From assembly GCA_964610575.1 (NCBI GenBank), contig CAZSYX010000002.1, positions 1-64,000 of the forward strand: a DNA stretch of 64,000 nt. Reading direction: 5' to 3'. The stretch comes from JADJWR01 sp964610575. Its GTDB lineage: Bacteria; Pseudomonadota; Gammaproteobacteria; Burkholderiales; Burkholderiaceae_F. Positions within the stretch are counted from its first letter, which is position 1; each line of letters begins with the position of its first letter. Both the position numbers and the translations under genes were made by a program. Of this stretch, positions 53,000-62,845 are shown piece by piece. A model generated the notes under the pieces. That model made no database searches and had not been told where the DNA came from. It worked only from the letters and a program-made list of their open reading frames with translations.

Positions 53000-53395
53000 A
53001 TGGCAACGAAGAAAACCGCTAAGAAGGCCGCCAAGAAACCGGCCAAGAAGACCGTGAAGAAAGCGGCGGCGAAGAAGACCGTGAAGAAAGCGGCGGCGAA
53101 GAAGACCGCCAAGAAGGCCGTCAAGAAAGCGGTCAGGAAAGTAGTCAAGAAGGCAAAGAAAGCGGCGGCGAAGAAGACCGCCAAGAAGGCGGTCAAGAAG
53201 ACCGCCAAGAAAGCTGCTAAAAAAAAAGTAGCTAAGAAGGCTGCAGCCAAGCCCGCTGCCAAAGCCAAGCCCGTGAAGAAGGCTGCACCGGCTGCCAAGC
53301 CGGCTGCACCTGCTCCGGCGGCCCCGGCACTGGGCGCGAAGACGGCACTGAATCCGGCGGCCGCATGGCCGTTCCCGACCGGCAGCCGTCCGTAA
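53000..53395 (+). CDS. Histone H1-like lysine/alanine-rich DNA-binding protein
   Basis: The 131-residue product is almost entirely KKAAAKK/KKTAKK-type repeats for the first about 90 residues, then a proline/alanine-rich stretch and a short ALNPAAAWPFPTGSRP tail. It resembles the C-terminal tail of eukaryotic H1 and betaproteobacterial histone-like proteins (BpH1, AlgP-like). It probably binds DNA nonspecifically and may compact the nucleoid. ATG 53000 fits AGGAG at the right distance; the ATG at 52994 overlaps that site. The underlying DNA is repetitive, so copy number may vary among strains. A strong terminator follows. Confidence 0.88.
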   Translation: MATKKTAKKAAKKPAKKTVKKAAAKKTVKKAAAKKTAKKAVKKAVRKVVKKAKKAAAKKTAKKAVKKTAKKAAKKKVAKKAAAKPAAKAKPVKKAAPAAKPAAPAPAAPALGAKTALNPAAAWPFPTGSRP

Positions 53396-53421
53396 GCGGC
53401 CGCGTAGCAGTTTCGCTTCTT

Positions 53422-53454
53422 AAAGGGGCGCTGAGACTCTCAGCGCCCCTTTTT
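53422..53454 (+). terminator. Rho-independent terminator after the histone H1-like gene
   Basis: A perfect 14-bp stem, AAAGGGGCGCTGAG with CTCAGCGCCCCTTT, around a 3-base ACT loop (53422-53452) is followed by more Ts. This is the strongest terminator in the window. Confidence 0.93.
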
Positions 53455-53513
53455 CTTCCTGTGCGTCGCCCCTCGCTAGAATCGGTCGACCTGACCCGAC
53501 AGTTCGCAACCCC

Positions 53514-54062
53514 ATGCTCTTGGTCGACATCGGCGAGTTCCTGCTGCAGACGATCGCGGTGATCCTCGGCGTCACCTTGCTCGCGCGCGCCTACATGAGC
53601 TACCTCGGACTGCCTGCGCGAAACCCGCTGGCTCAGTTCGGCATTGCGCTGACCGACTGGCTGGTGCGCCCGTTGCGACGCCTGGTGCCTGCCGTGGGAC
53701 GCCTCGACATTTCCGCTCTGCTGGCGGCGGCACTGGTCGCAGTGATCTTCGTCGGCCTGCGGTTTCTGCTGGTCGGCGTGGGCATGGCCAGCTGGCCATG
53801 GTCGGCCCTGCTGCTCATGGCGCTGATCGAACTGCTGCGCTGGGCGCTTTATTTGGTGCTCTGGCTGACCCTGCTGCACGTCGTGCTGAGCTGGGTCAAC
53901 CCGCACGCGCCAATCGCACCGGCGGTGTCCATGCTGGCGCGGCCGTTCCTGGCGCCCTTTCAGCGGGCGTTGCCACTGGTGGGCGGCATCGATCTTTCGC
54001 CACTGGTGGTGATCCTGATCGTCAACGTGATGCTCATCGTCCTGGCGCGCAGCGGGCTGTAG
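53514..54062 (+). CDS. YggT family integral membrane protein
   Basis: The 182-residue product contains two YggT repeats, each a pair of hydrophobic helices (about 5-28, 62-85, 98-125, 160-180) with the motif R.Y.....P..NP...F...LT....RP.RR and its second copy SWVNPHAP....VSMLARPFLAPF. The family is linked to osmotic tolerance and membrane protein assembly, without a settled mechanism. A TAGAAT -10-like element lies at 53477-53482. It converges on the PfkB kinase gene. Confidence 0.9.
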   Translation: MLLVDIGEFLLQTIAVILGVTLLARAYMSYLGLPARNPLAQFGIALTDWLVRPLRRLVPAVGRLDISALLAAALVAVIFVGLRFLLVGVGMASWPWSALLLMALIELLRWALYLVLWLTLLHVVLSWVNPHAPIAPAVSMLARPFLAPFQRALPLVGGIDLSPLVVILIVNVMLIVLARSGL

Positions 54063-54071
54063 TCGCCGTGT

Positions 54072-55007
54072 CTACCAGGGGCGGAAACTGAAGGATTCGC
54101 CGAAGCGGTCGGCGATCTCGTCGCGCGAGGCGGTGTGGTTCTGTGCACCGCTCTGTTCGATCTTCAGCGCACCCATCACCGCGGCCAGCCGTCCGGTGGT
54201 TTCCCAGTCCATGCCGTTGGCCAGGCCGTACAGGAGCCCCGCGCGGTAGGCGTCGCCGCAGCCGGTGGGATCCACGACGCGGCGCGTCCGAGCCACCGGG
54301 ATGTGCAGCACCCGACCGCCGACAAAGATGTCCGAGCCCTGGCCGCCGCGCGTCACGATCAGCGCGCTGACTTTCTGCGCCAGTGTCTCGATTGGCTTGC
54401 CGGTCTTGTCGACCACCAGCTGTGCTTCGTAGTCGTTGAGCACAGCGTAAGTGGCCTGGCCCAGGAAGGTGTCGAGTTCCGCTGCGTCGAACATCGGCAG
54501 GCCCTGCCCGGGGTCGAAGATGAACGGGATGCCGTGTTCGGCGAACTGCGTCGCATGGGCGATCATCCCCTCGCGTCCATCGGGTGCAACGATGCCCAGC
54601 CGGACCGAACCGTCCACCGGCACCTCGTTCAGGTGCGACAGCGACATTGCGCCGGGGTGGAAGGCGGTGATCTGGTTGTCATCGAGATCGGTGGTGATGA
54701 AGGCCTGCGCCGTGTAACTGTCGGCGACCTCGCGCAGATGGGCACGGTTGATGCCGAGTCCCGCGAACCGCTGCAGATACGCCGCCGCGTCGTTGCCAAC
54801 CGTCGCCATTGGCAGCGGGTCGCCGCCAAGCAGCTTCAGGCTGTAGGCAATGTTGCCGGCCGTGCCCCCGTACTCGCGCCGCAGCTGCGGCACGAGGAAG
54901 GCGACGTTCAGGATATGGACCTGCTCGGGCAGGATGTGATCCTTGAAACGCCCCCGGAAAACCATGATCGAGTCGAAGGCGATCGAACCGCAGATCAGTG
55001 TGCTCAT
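54072..55007 (-). CDS. PfkB-family carbohydrate (adenosine-type) kinase
   Basis: The 311-residue product has the ribokinase/PfkB fold: N-terminal ICGSIAFDSIM, GGTAGNIAYSLKLLGG signature 1, and signature 2 DPTGCGDAYRAGLLYGL with the catalytic Asp. Similar proteins are annotated as adenosine kinase or generic sugar kinase; substrate cannot be read. ATG 55007 is preferred; a longer frame runs into the DUF3426 gene. It is the last gene of the minus-strand aroQ-accBC-prmA group. Confidence 0.88.
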   Translation of the reverse strand: MSTLICGSIAFDSIMVFRGRFKDHILPEQVHILNVAFLVPQLRREYGGTAGNIAYSLKLLGGDPLPMATVGNDAAAYLQRFAGLGINRAHLREVADSYTAQAFITTDLDDNQITAFHPGAMSLSHLNEVPVDGSVRLGIVAPDGREGMIAHATQFAEHGIPFIFDPGQGLPMFDAAELDTFLGQATYAVLNDYEAQLVVDKTGKPIETLAQKVSALIVTRGGQGSDIFVGGRVLHIPVARTRRVVDPTGCGDAYRAGLLYGLANGMDWETTGRLAAVMGALKIEQSGAQNHTASRDEIADRFGESFSFRPW

Positions 55008-55080
55008 CGGGATCGAATGTCCGGCTGCCTCGCCGCTTGGCTCCCGGCACGGCTGGCCAAGGTGCATGGCAGGGAGTGCA

Positions 55081-56142
55081 TCAGAGATAGAAGGGGTAGA
55101 CGACGAAGCCGGCGGCATTCAGGCCGCGCGCCTCGAAGGCGATCCTGACCGTCAGGTCAGCGCCCGGCTCGAGGCCGGCCAGCAGGTGCGCCTGCGGCTC
55201 GCTCTCGCCGGCCAGGTAGTCGGACGGTGAAAACACCTTGCGCGCGACGGTCCGATTCAGCGTGTCCGACAGCGTCAGTTCGATCGCCGGCAGGGCCAGC
55301 GTCATGTTGCCGCGATTGCGTACTACGGCCGTTAGTTCGAAGGCACTTGTGCCCGGCAGTGCTTGCAGTTCGCTGCCGACCACGGCCAGCAGGTCGCCCC
55401 GTGCCGGCCAGTTGACCGTGCAGCGGAAGACCTTGCACAAACCAGCGAGCGCTGGCCGTGCCTGCGGGAACTTGACCAGGATCTCGGCACGAAAAGCGAC
55501 GGCAAGCTGCGCCAGCAGGAGAACCGCGAGAAGGAGTGCGCCGATGCCGAACATCATCGTGCGCCTGCGCTTCGTCTGCGCGTCGGCTTCGCGCAGGAAG
55601 GCTGGCGCGACCGGCTCGGCGACGGTGTCTGTCTCGTCGATGGCAGAGGGCTCGGCGGGTGGCTCTTCGGTGACGGGCTGCTCCGTCTCGGTCGCCGCGG
55701 CGCCAGCGGTGTCGCCGGCTTCCGCCGTGAAACGCGGAGAACCGACAGCGGGCAATGATGCCTCTGCCGAAGTGTCGGCGGCCGCCGACACTTCAGCCTG
55801 CGTCGGCGCCTCGGCGGCTGGTTCTTCAGCCGGCGGCTGCACCTCGGTCGTCGGTTCTGCTGCCGCTGGCATAGACGGAAACGGTGCCAGGCCGTGCCCA
55901 GACAGCGACTCGCTGGCGGTGGACTCGGCCTTCCTGATGGCAGCGATAACAGCCCCCACCGCGGGGGCTGCCTCGTGTGCCGGCGTCGACAGCGTCGCGT
56001 CGTCGATGTAGCTCAGCGTGCCGGTGGCGTCGAAGACATGACGGCAGGCGCCGCAGCGAACCAGCCCGCCACGCAGCTTCAACTGGTCCGCGGCCACGCG
56101 AAAGAGCGCGTGGCAGTTCGGGCAGCGGGTGGCAAGCGCCAT
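55081..56142 (-). CDS. Zinc-ribbon and DUF3426 domain membrane protein
   Basis: The 353-residue product starts with an MJ0042-type zinc ribbon (CPNC...CGAC, residues about 8-34), followed by a long Glu/Ala/Pro-rich linker (about 50-190), one transmembrane helix (about 193-215), and a C-terminal DUF3426 domain in the periplasm. Function is unknown. It lies 9 bases after prmA. The acidic linker is low-complexity and likely variable between strains. Confidence 0.85.
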   Translation of the reverse strand: MALATRCPNCHALFRVAADQLKLRGGLVRCGACRHVFDATGTLSYIDDATLSTPAHEAAPAVGAVIAAIRKAESTASESLSGHGLAPFPSMPAAAEPTTEVQPPAEEPAAEAPTQAEVSAAADTSAEASLPAVGSPRFTAEAGDTAGAAATETEQPVTEEPPAEPSAIDETDTVAEPVAPAFLREADAQTKRRRTMMFGIGALLLAVLLLAQLAVAFRAEILVKFPQARPALAGLCKVFRCTVNWPARGDLLAVVGSELQALPGTSAFELTAVVRNRGNMTLALPAIELTLSDTLNRTVARKVFSPSDYLAGESEPQAHLLAGLEPGADLTVRIAFEARGLNAAGFVVYPFYL

Positions 56143-56151
56143 CTTTCCAGG

Positions 56152-57066
56152 TCAGCCGGCGACCGGCCCGCTACGGCGTCCGGCGAGGCACACCCATCCG
56201 TCCTCGGTCGCCCAGACTTGCAGCGGCACCGCGCGGTCGGCCTGCGCGTAGGTGGCGATCAGTTCGTCGGCCTGTCGCTGTAGCACGCCGGAGAGGACGA
56301 GCGATCCGCCCTGCGCCACGCGCGCCAGGAGCATCGGCGCGAGGAATCGCAGTGGGTTGGCGAGGATGTTGGCGAGCACGACGTCGAATTGTCCGGCCGG
56401 AAGCCGGCCCGGCGCAGTGTACCGAGCGTCGACAGCATTGCGTTCGCTGTTGGCGCGCGCGGCGTCGAGTGCCTGCTCGTCGATATCGGTGCCGATCACT
56501 TCGCGCGCGCCGAGCTTCGCAGCCGCGATGGCGAGCACGCCGGAGCCGCAGCCGTAATCGAGCACGCGGGCGCCGCGGGGCATGTTCTGCAGCAGCCACA
56601 CCAGGCACAGTCGGGTGGTTGGATGGGTGCCCGTGCCGAAGGCCACACCCGGATCGAGGCGGATGTTTATCGCCGCCGGATCGGGAGGTTCGTGCCAGCT
56701 GGGCACGATCCACAGTGCTTCGCCAATCCGGGTCGGAGGAAACTGCGCCTGAGTCAGGCGAACCCAGTCTGCATCCTCGACTTCACGCCGGCCACTGACT
56801 ATCGGCGGCGTGATCGACAGCGTCTCGCAGGCGGCAGCAAGCAGCTGTGCCGGGTCGATGCCGGGCGGCAGAAGGACCGACATCCGGTTGTGCGCCCAGG
56901 CCGCGCGGTCGGGCTCACCGCCCGGCTCTCCATATAGAGGCTGCTCGTCGACCGTGTTGGCATCCGCGTCTTCGATCGACACCGACAGCGCCCCGCCGTC
57001 GAGCAGCGCATCCGACAGGGCGTCAGCCGAACGGGCGTCGGCAAGAAGCGTGATCTCGCGCAGCAT
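56152..57066 (-). CDS. prmA: Ribosomal protein L11 methyltransferase PrmA
   Basis: PrmA trimethylates several amino groups of L11. The 304-residue product has the N-terminal substrate-recognition domain, then a SAM-binding fold with GTGTHPTTRLCL, VLDYGCGSGVLAI and the NPPY-like ANILANPL catalytic loop. Position next to accBC is conserved in proteobacteria. It is separated from accC by 90 bases without an obvious gene. Confidence 0.95.
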   Translation of the reverse strand: MLREITLLADARSADALSDALLDGGALSVSIEDADANTVDEQPLYGEPGGEPDRAAWAHNRMSVLLPPGIDPAQLLAAACETLSITPPIVSGRREVEDADWVRLTQAQFPPTRIGEALWIVPSWHEPPDPAAINIRLDPGVAFGTGTHPTTRLCLVWLLQNMPRGARVLDYGCGSGVLAIAAAKLGAREVIGTDIDEQALDAARANSERNAVDARYTAPGRLPAGQFDVVLANILANPLRFLAPMLLARVAQGGSLVLSGVLQRQADELIATYAQADRAVPLQVWATEDGWVCLAGRRSGPVAG

Positions 57067-57156
57067 CAGGGTCAGTTCAAGGGTGTGGAGCGAACCGGCT
57101 CGGCGCCGGGGAGGGCGGCGACTCCGTGCCGAGAAGATTCGATGGGTCGGGCGGCC

Positions 57157-58515
<1,359 letters not shown>

Positions 58516-58565
58516 CGTTGATCTCGTTGCGGCGCGAGTCGGCGGCGCTGGCGCGGCCCGACGCG

Positions 58566-59036
58566 CTAGCCGATCACGAAAAGGGGCTGCCCATATTCAA
58601 CCGGCTGCCCGTTCTCGACCAGGATCTCTTTCACTTCCCCGGCGACCTCGGCCTCGATCTCGTTGAGCAGTTTCATCGCTTCGATGATGCACAGCGTGTC
58701 GCCGGGCTTGACCGCCTGTCCAGCCTCGACGAACGCCTTCGCGCCCGGGCTGGGCGAGCGGTAGAACGTGCCGACCATCGGCGACTTGACGACGTTGCCT
58801 TTCGGCGGTTCAGGGGTCGCCTCCGCGGCGACTGGTGCTGCCGAGGGCGCCGGCGGCAGCGGCGTCGTGGCCGCTCCGGTCATCACCGTCTGCATCGGCG
58901 CGGGTGGTGCTGCCGCGACGACCGTCGGCGCATGCTTGACGATCCGGACCTTGTCCTCGCCCTCAGTGACCTCGATCTCCGCGATGCCGGACTCGGCGAC
59001 GAGATCGATCAGTGTCTTCAATTTGCGCAAATCCAT
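58566..59036 (-). CDS. accB: Acetyl-CoA carboxylase, biotin carboxyl carrier protein AccB
   Basis: AccB carries biotin between AccC and the carboxyltransferase. The 156-residue product has the N-terminal MDLRKLKTLIDLV..SGI.EIEV segment, an Ala/Pro linker (about 38-78), and a biotinyl domain with the modified lysine at 122 in EAMKL. ATG 59036 has GGAGG upstream; a longer frame is non-homologous. It is 37 bases downstream of aroQ. Confidence 0.97.
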   Translation of the reverse strand: MDLRKLKTLIDLVAESGIAEIEVTEGEDKVRIVKHAPTVVAAAPPAPMQTVMTGAATTPLPPAPSAAPVAAEATPEPPKGNVVKSPMVGTFYRSPSPGAKAFVEAGQAVKPGDTLCIIEAMKLLNEIEAEVAGEVKEILVENGQPVEYGQPLFVIG

Positions 59037-59073
59037 GCATCCTCCAACACTGCAGCCGTGGCCGCCTGCCCGT

Positions 59074-59517
59074 TCAGCGCGGGTCGAAATCGAGCGCGTA
59101 TTGCAGCGCACAGCGATAGCCGGTCGGCCCCAGTCCGGCGACGACGCCGACGGCAAGGTCTGCCATGAAAGACCGGTGGCGGAATTCTTCCCGGCGGTAC
59201 ACGTTCGACAGGTGCACTTCGACGAACGGGATACCCACCGCGGCCAGCGCGTCGCGCAGGGCGACGCTGGTGTGCGTCAGTGCGCCCGCGTTGATGATGA
59301 TGAAGTCGACGGCCTCGCCGCGCGCCGCCTGGATGCGATCGACAAGCGAGCCCTCGTGGTTGCTCTGGAACAACGAAACCTCGGCTTGACGAGTGGCGGC
59401 CAAGGCGCTCAGGTCGCGCTCGATGTCCGCGAGAGTCATCGACCCGTAGATCTGTGGCTCGCGGGTGCCCAGCAGATTCAGGTTGGGGCCGTTCAAGACC
59501 AGGATGTTTTTTGCCAT
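59074..59517 (-). CDS. aroQ: 3-dehydroquinate dehydratase, type II
   Basis: AroQ dehydrates 3-dehydroquinate in the shikimate pathway. The 147-residue product has LNGPNLNLLGTREPQIYG with catalytic Arg19 and Tyr24, the INAGALTHTSVALRDAL loop and VEVHLSN with the catalytic His. ATG 59517 is the canonical start; longer versions would run back through the terminator. It is the first gene after that terminator, so the aroQ-accB-accC unit needs its own promoter in the gap. Confidence 0.96.
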   Translation of the reverse strand: MAKNILVLNGPNLNLLGTREPQIYGSMTLADIERDLSALAATRQAEVSLFQSNHEGSLVDRIQAARGEAVDFIIINAGALTHTSVALRDALAAVGIPFVEVHLSNVYRREEFRHRSFMADLAVGVVAGLGPTGYRCALQYALDFDPR

Positions 59518-59556
59518 TGGTCGCCCGTACTTAGGCGGAAAAAGGCGGCGATAGCC

Positions 59557-59583
59557 AAAAAAGACGAGAGATTCTCGTCTTTT
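59557..59583 (-). terminator. Rho-independent terminator between tlpA-like gene and aroQ
   Basis: TCTCGTCTTTT on one side pairs with AAAAGACGAGA on the other (11 bp, loop of 3 bases at 59570-59572). On the minus strand the second arm ends in a run of six Ts, as expected for termination of the TlpA-like transcript before aroQ. Confidence 0.82.
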
Positions 59584-59609
59584 CGCACATTGTTGTCCAC
59601 CTGGCCCAC

Positions 59610-60146
59610 TTAACCGCGGGACAACGCCGCATCCAGCCACCGGTGCAACTGCTCGGGCTTCACCTGGCCCAAATGCCGCTCGCGGATGCGCCCGTCGGCA
59701 CCGATCAGCAGCGTGTAGGGTAGGGCGCCATCGCTGTTACCGAGCGCCCGGTTGAGGTCGCTACCGCCAACCCCTGCAACCAGCAGGGGCAAGGTCAGCC
59801 GGTGCTTGTCGCGGAAGGCGGCGATCTTGGCCGCATTGTCGATGCCGATCCCGATCACTTCGACGCCCCGGTCACGGTAAGCGTCGCGCACCTGCTGCAG
59901 GTCAGGCATTTCCTCCACGCACGGCGGGCACCAGGTCGCCCAGAAGTTCACCACCAGTGGCCGCCCGCGCCATTGCGAAAGCGGCTGCGGCCTGCCCTCG
60001 GCATCCGGGAAGGTCGCCGCGAAGAACACTGCGGTCGTTTCCGCGTCCGCGGATGCGGGCTCCGTGCGCCACCAGTTCACGGCGACGCCCAGCCCCGCGG
60101 CCAGCGCGCCGGTACTCAGCATCGTCAGCCAGGCGCGCCGGTTCAT
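59610..60146 (-). CDS. TlpA-like thiol:disulfide oxidoreductase
   Basis: The 178-residue product has an N-terminal signal or anchor (MNRRAWLTMLSTGALAAGLGV) and a periplasmic thioredoxin fold with active site WATWCPPC near residues 69-76 and the cis-proline in ALPYTLLI. It belongs to the TlpA/ResA/AhpC-TSA group, often involved in reducing periplasmic thiols such as apocytochrome c. The substrate is unknown. ATGA overlap joins it to the upstream uncharacterised gene. Confidence 0.9.
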   Translation of the reverse strand: MNRRAWLTMLSTGALAAGLGVAVNWWRTEPASADAETTAVFFAATFPDAEGRPQPLSQWRGRPLVVNFWATWCPPCVEEMPDLQQVRDAYRDRGVEVIGIGIDNAAKIAAFRDKHRLTLPLLVAGVGGSDLNRALGNSDGALPYTLLIGADGRIRERHLGQVKPEQLHRWLDAALSRG

Positions 60147-60808
60147 CCGCCGTTGCCCGGCGCCGAAAGCAGTGCCCGCAGCGCCGAGAGACTGGCGCGG
60201 CCGGCCTGCTCGATCCGCGAGAGAGAGGGGTCCGAGGAGCGGAAGCGGGAACTCACCCGTACCGCATCAGTGGGGAGCACGCTGAGCACCGCGTCCAGAC
60301 GCGATGTCCTGGTGGCCAGCAGGCGATGGGGCACCTGGAGGTGAATGGACTCGAACACACCGGCCGGTTCGTTCGCTTCTTCAACGGTGAAACGAACGCC
60401 TTCGTTCAGCAGGAATATCTCGACGTCCTTGGCGCTGTCGGTGAACAGGTGCAGATGCAGCGCCGAGTGCTCGGTTGCGGTCCCGTTCAGCACTGCGCCG
60501 ACCAGGTGCGGGTTGAATGGCTCGAGGTACTGCATCAACGCAAGCGCAGCCATGCGGCGCTCGGCGAGCAGCGCCGCATGGCGTTCGCCGCCGAAGGTGC
60601 GCAGGTAGCGCCGCAGTTCCGACTCGACCAGGTCGTTCTCCGGCAGACGGCCTCTCGCGCCGGCTGCTTCGCCAAGCACGAGCTGCACCGCCTTGCGTTT
60701 CGCGGTGGCGTAGTCGCAGCCGTCCTCGGCGATCAGGCGCGCCGCCGTTGCCGCGAGTTCGAGTGTCAGTTCTTCGCGGCTTCCCGATGCGGGTGCAGAG
60801 CGGATCAT
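60143..60808 (-). CDS. Uncharacterised protein, divergent from mpl
   Basis: I do not recognise a characterised family. The 221-residue product is soluble, with an N-terminal helical part (about 10-95) and a mixed alpha/beta part containing VGAVLNGTATEHSALHLHLF and a following DVEIFLLNEGV. That pattern vaguely recalls nucleotidyltransferase-fold proteins (G..L.GT.t..S.i.L.lf), although the catalytic acidic residues are not evident. It overlaps the TlpA-like gene by ATGA and is divergent from mpl over 62 bases. Homologues next to mpl in betaproteobacteria have sometimes carried muramate-ligase names, probably by neighbourhood transfer; nothing in the sequence supports that. Confidence 0.75.
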   Translation of the reverse strand: MIRSAPASGSREELTLELAATAARLIAEDGCDYATAKRKAVQLVLGEAAGARGRLPENDLVESELRRYLRTFGGERHAALLAERRMAALALMQYLEPFNPHLVGAVLNGTATEHSALHLHLFTDSAKDVEIFLLNEGVRFTVEEANEPAGVFESIHLQVPHRLLATRTSRLDAVLSVLPTDAVRVSSRFRSSDPSLSRIEQAGRASLSALRALLSAPGNGG

Positions 60809-60870
60809 GCAGCCAGTCTAAACAACGCGGCCCCGTAAACTACCAATCTTTCCCCCGTTCGGAACGCGTC

Positions 60871-62262
60871 TTGCATCTTCATATCCTGGGCATATGTGGC
60901 ACCTTCATGGGCGGTGTCGCCCAGCTGGCGACCGCCGCGGGACACCGCGTCACCGGCTGTGATGCCAACGTCTATCCGCCGATGAGCGACCTGCTGCGGT
61001 CCGCGGGCATCGAGGTGATCGAAGGTTACGGCGCAGATCAGCTCGCTGTCTCGCCCGATCTGTTCGTGGTTGGCAACGTGATCACCCGCGGCAACCCGCT
61101 GATGGAGGCGGTCCTCGAGGCCGGGGCGCGGTTCATCTCGGGCCCGCAGTGGGTCGGCGAAAACCTGCTGCGCGGGCGCTGGGTGCTGGCTGTGGCCGGC
61201 ACCCATGGCAAGACGACCGCCTCGGCGATGCTGGCGACGATCCTCGAGCACGCGGGACTGGCGCCAGGTTTCCTGATCGGCGGCGTGCCGACCGACTTCG
61301 GCGCATCCGCACGGCCGGGCGGCTCGACGTTCTTCGTCATCGAGGCCGACGAGTACGACACGGCCTTCTTCGACAAACGCAGCAAGTTCGTCCATTACTT
61401 TCCGCGTACCGCCGTTCTCAACAACCTCGAGTACGACCACGCGGACATCTTTGCCGACCTGGCGGCGATCGAGACCCAGTTTCATCACCTGGTGCGTGGC
61501 GTGCCGGGCCGCGGCCGCCTGGTGGTCAACGGGGCGGATGCCGCCCTGGCGCGGGTACTCGCGCGCGGATGCTGGTCGGAACTGGAGAAGTTCGGCATCG
61601 ACGACGGCTGGCACGCGCAGGCCATCGAAGAGGGCGCGCAGCATGCTTTCGACGTCGCTCTGGGAGCCGAGGTTTTCGGCCGCCTGCATCTGCCGCTTGC
61701 CGGCGCGCACAATCGCAGCAATGCACTGGCGGCAATCGCCGCCGCCCGTCATGCGGGGGTTGCCCCGGCAGTGGCGATCGAGGCGCTGCACCGCTTCGGC
61801 GGAGTCCGGCGACGGCTAGAGGTGCGCGGTGTCGCCGGCGGGGTCACGGTCTATGACGATTTCGCGCACCACCCGACGGCGATCGAGACCACGGTATCCG
61901 GCCTGCGCCGCCGGGTCGGCAAGGCGCGCATCCTTGCCGTGCTGGAGCCGCGCTCGAACACGATGAAGCTGGGCACGATGAGCGCGCTCCTGCCGGCCAG
62001 CCTGCAGGAGGCGGACCTGGTGTTTTGCTACGGCGCGCGCAGCGGCAAGAATGCGCTCGGCTGGGAGCCGGCGCAGGCACTGGCGCCGATGGGGGCGCGG
62101 GCGCGAAGCTTCGACGACCTCGAGGCGCTCGCTCAGTCGGTGGCCTCTGCTGCGCGCCCCGGCGACCACGTGCTGGTGATGAGCAACGGCGGCTTCGGCG
62201 GCGTGCATGAGAAATTGCTGTCCGCGCTCGCCGGCGCAGCGCCGCAGGAGCACGCGGCGTGA
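60871..62262 (+). CDS. mpl: UDP-MurNAc:L-alanyl-gamma-D-glutamyl-meso-diaminopimelate ligase Mpl
   Basis: Mpl ligates recycled murein tripeptide to UDP-MurNAc. The 463-residue product has the Mpl-specific opening HLHILGICGTFMGGVAQLA, ATP site GTHGKTTASAM, EADEYDTAFFDKRSKFVHY and YDDFAHHPTAI. A TTG start at 60871 places the N-terminus exactly where family members begin; the frame continues upstream only antisense to the divergent gene. It pairs functionally with AmpD and MurE in this window. The end overlaps the esterase gene by GTGA. Confidence 0.94.
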   Translation: MHLHILGICGTFMGGVAQLATAAGHRVTGCDANVYPPMSDLLRSAGIEVIEGYGADQLAVSPDLFVVGNVITRGNPLMEAVLEAGARFISGPQWVGENLLRGRWVLAVAGTHGKTTASAMLATILEHAGLAPGFLIGGVPTDFGASARPGGSTFFVIEADEYDTAFFDKRSKFVHYFPRTAVLNNLEYDHADIFADLAAIETQFHHLVRGVPGRGRLVVNGADAALARVLARGCWSELEKFGIDDGWHAQAIEEGAQHAFDVALGAEVFGRLHLPLAGAHNRSNALAAIAAARHAGVAPAVAIEALHRFGGVRRRLEVRGVAGGVTVYDDFAHHPTAIETTVSGLRRRVGKARILAVLEPRSNTMKLGTMSALLPASLQEADLVFCYGARSGKNALGWEPAQALAPMGARARSFDDLEALAQSVASAARPGDHVLVMSNGGFGGVHEKLLSALAGAAPQEHAA

Positions 62263-62828
62263 TTCTCTACCTGCACGGCTTCCGCTCGTCGCCGCAGTCG
62301 AAGAAGGCGCAGACGGTGCGGGAGGCGATGGCCGCTCGCGGGCGGCTCGACGATTTTCTGTGCCCGCAACTGCCCGCATCGCCGCGGGCGGCGGCGCAGC
62401 TGATCGAGGCGGCCGCACGGCTGGAGGATCCGCAGCAGCTGGCGCTGATCGGCTCGTCGCTGGGTGGCTATTACGCGACCTGGCTCGCCGAACGGGTCGG
62501 CTGCCGTGCCGCGCTGCTCAACCCGGCGATCACCCCCTACGAGGATCTGCGCGGCTACCTCGGCACGCAGCCGGTGTTCTTCTCCGAGCAGACCATCGAG
62601 GTGAAGCCGGAATACATGGACGAGCTGCGCGCGATCGACACCCTCCACATCACGCGGCCGGAGCGCTATTTCCTGCTCGCCGCGACCGGCGACGAGGTGA
62701 TCGACTGGCGCACGATGGCGGACAAGTACGCGGGGTGCCGGCAACGGATCATCGACGGCTCGAACCACGAAATGAGCGACTTCGCCGCGTACCTTGACGA
62801 GGTGCTCGCGTTCTGCGGCATTGCCTAG
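62259..62828 (+). CDS. YqiA/YcfP-type alpha/beta-fold esterase
   Basis: The 189-residue product is a compact alpha/beta hydrolase: ILYLHGFRSSP at the oxyanion region, nucleophile elbow GSSLGGYYATWLAE with Ser near residue 65, an acid in AATGDEVIDW, and catalytic His in GSNHEMSDF. Family members hydrolyse short acyl esters; the physiological substrate is unknown. GTG start at 62259 overlaps mpl. Confidence 0.9.
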   Translation: MILYLHGFRSSPQSKKAQTVREAMAARGRLDDFLCPQLPASPRAAAQLIEAAARLEDPQQLALIGSSLGGYYATWLAERVGCRAALLNPAITPYEDLRGYLGTQPVFFSEQTIEVKPEYMDELRAIDTLHITRPERYFLLAATGDEVIDWRTMADKYAGCRQRIIDGSNHEMSDFAAYLDEVLAFCGIA

Positions 62829-62845
62829 GAAAGCGACGGCACGAG

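Noticed and set aside
53000..53300. DNA repeats in the histone-like gene as a CRISPR or satellite
   Set aside because: They are in-frame coding repeats for KKAA-type units with a proper ribosome binding site and stop codon.
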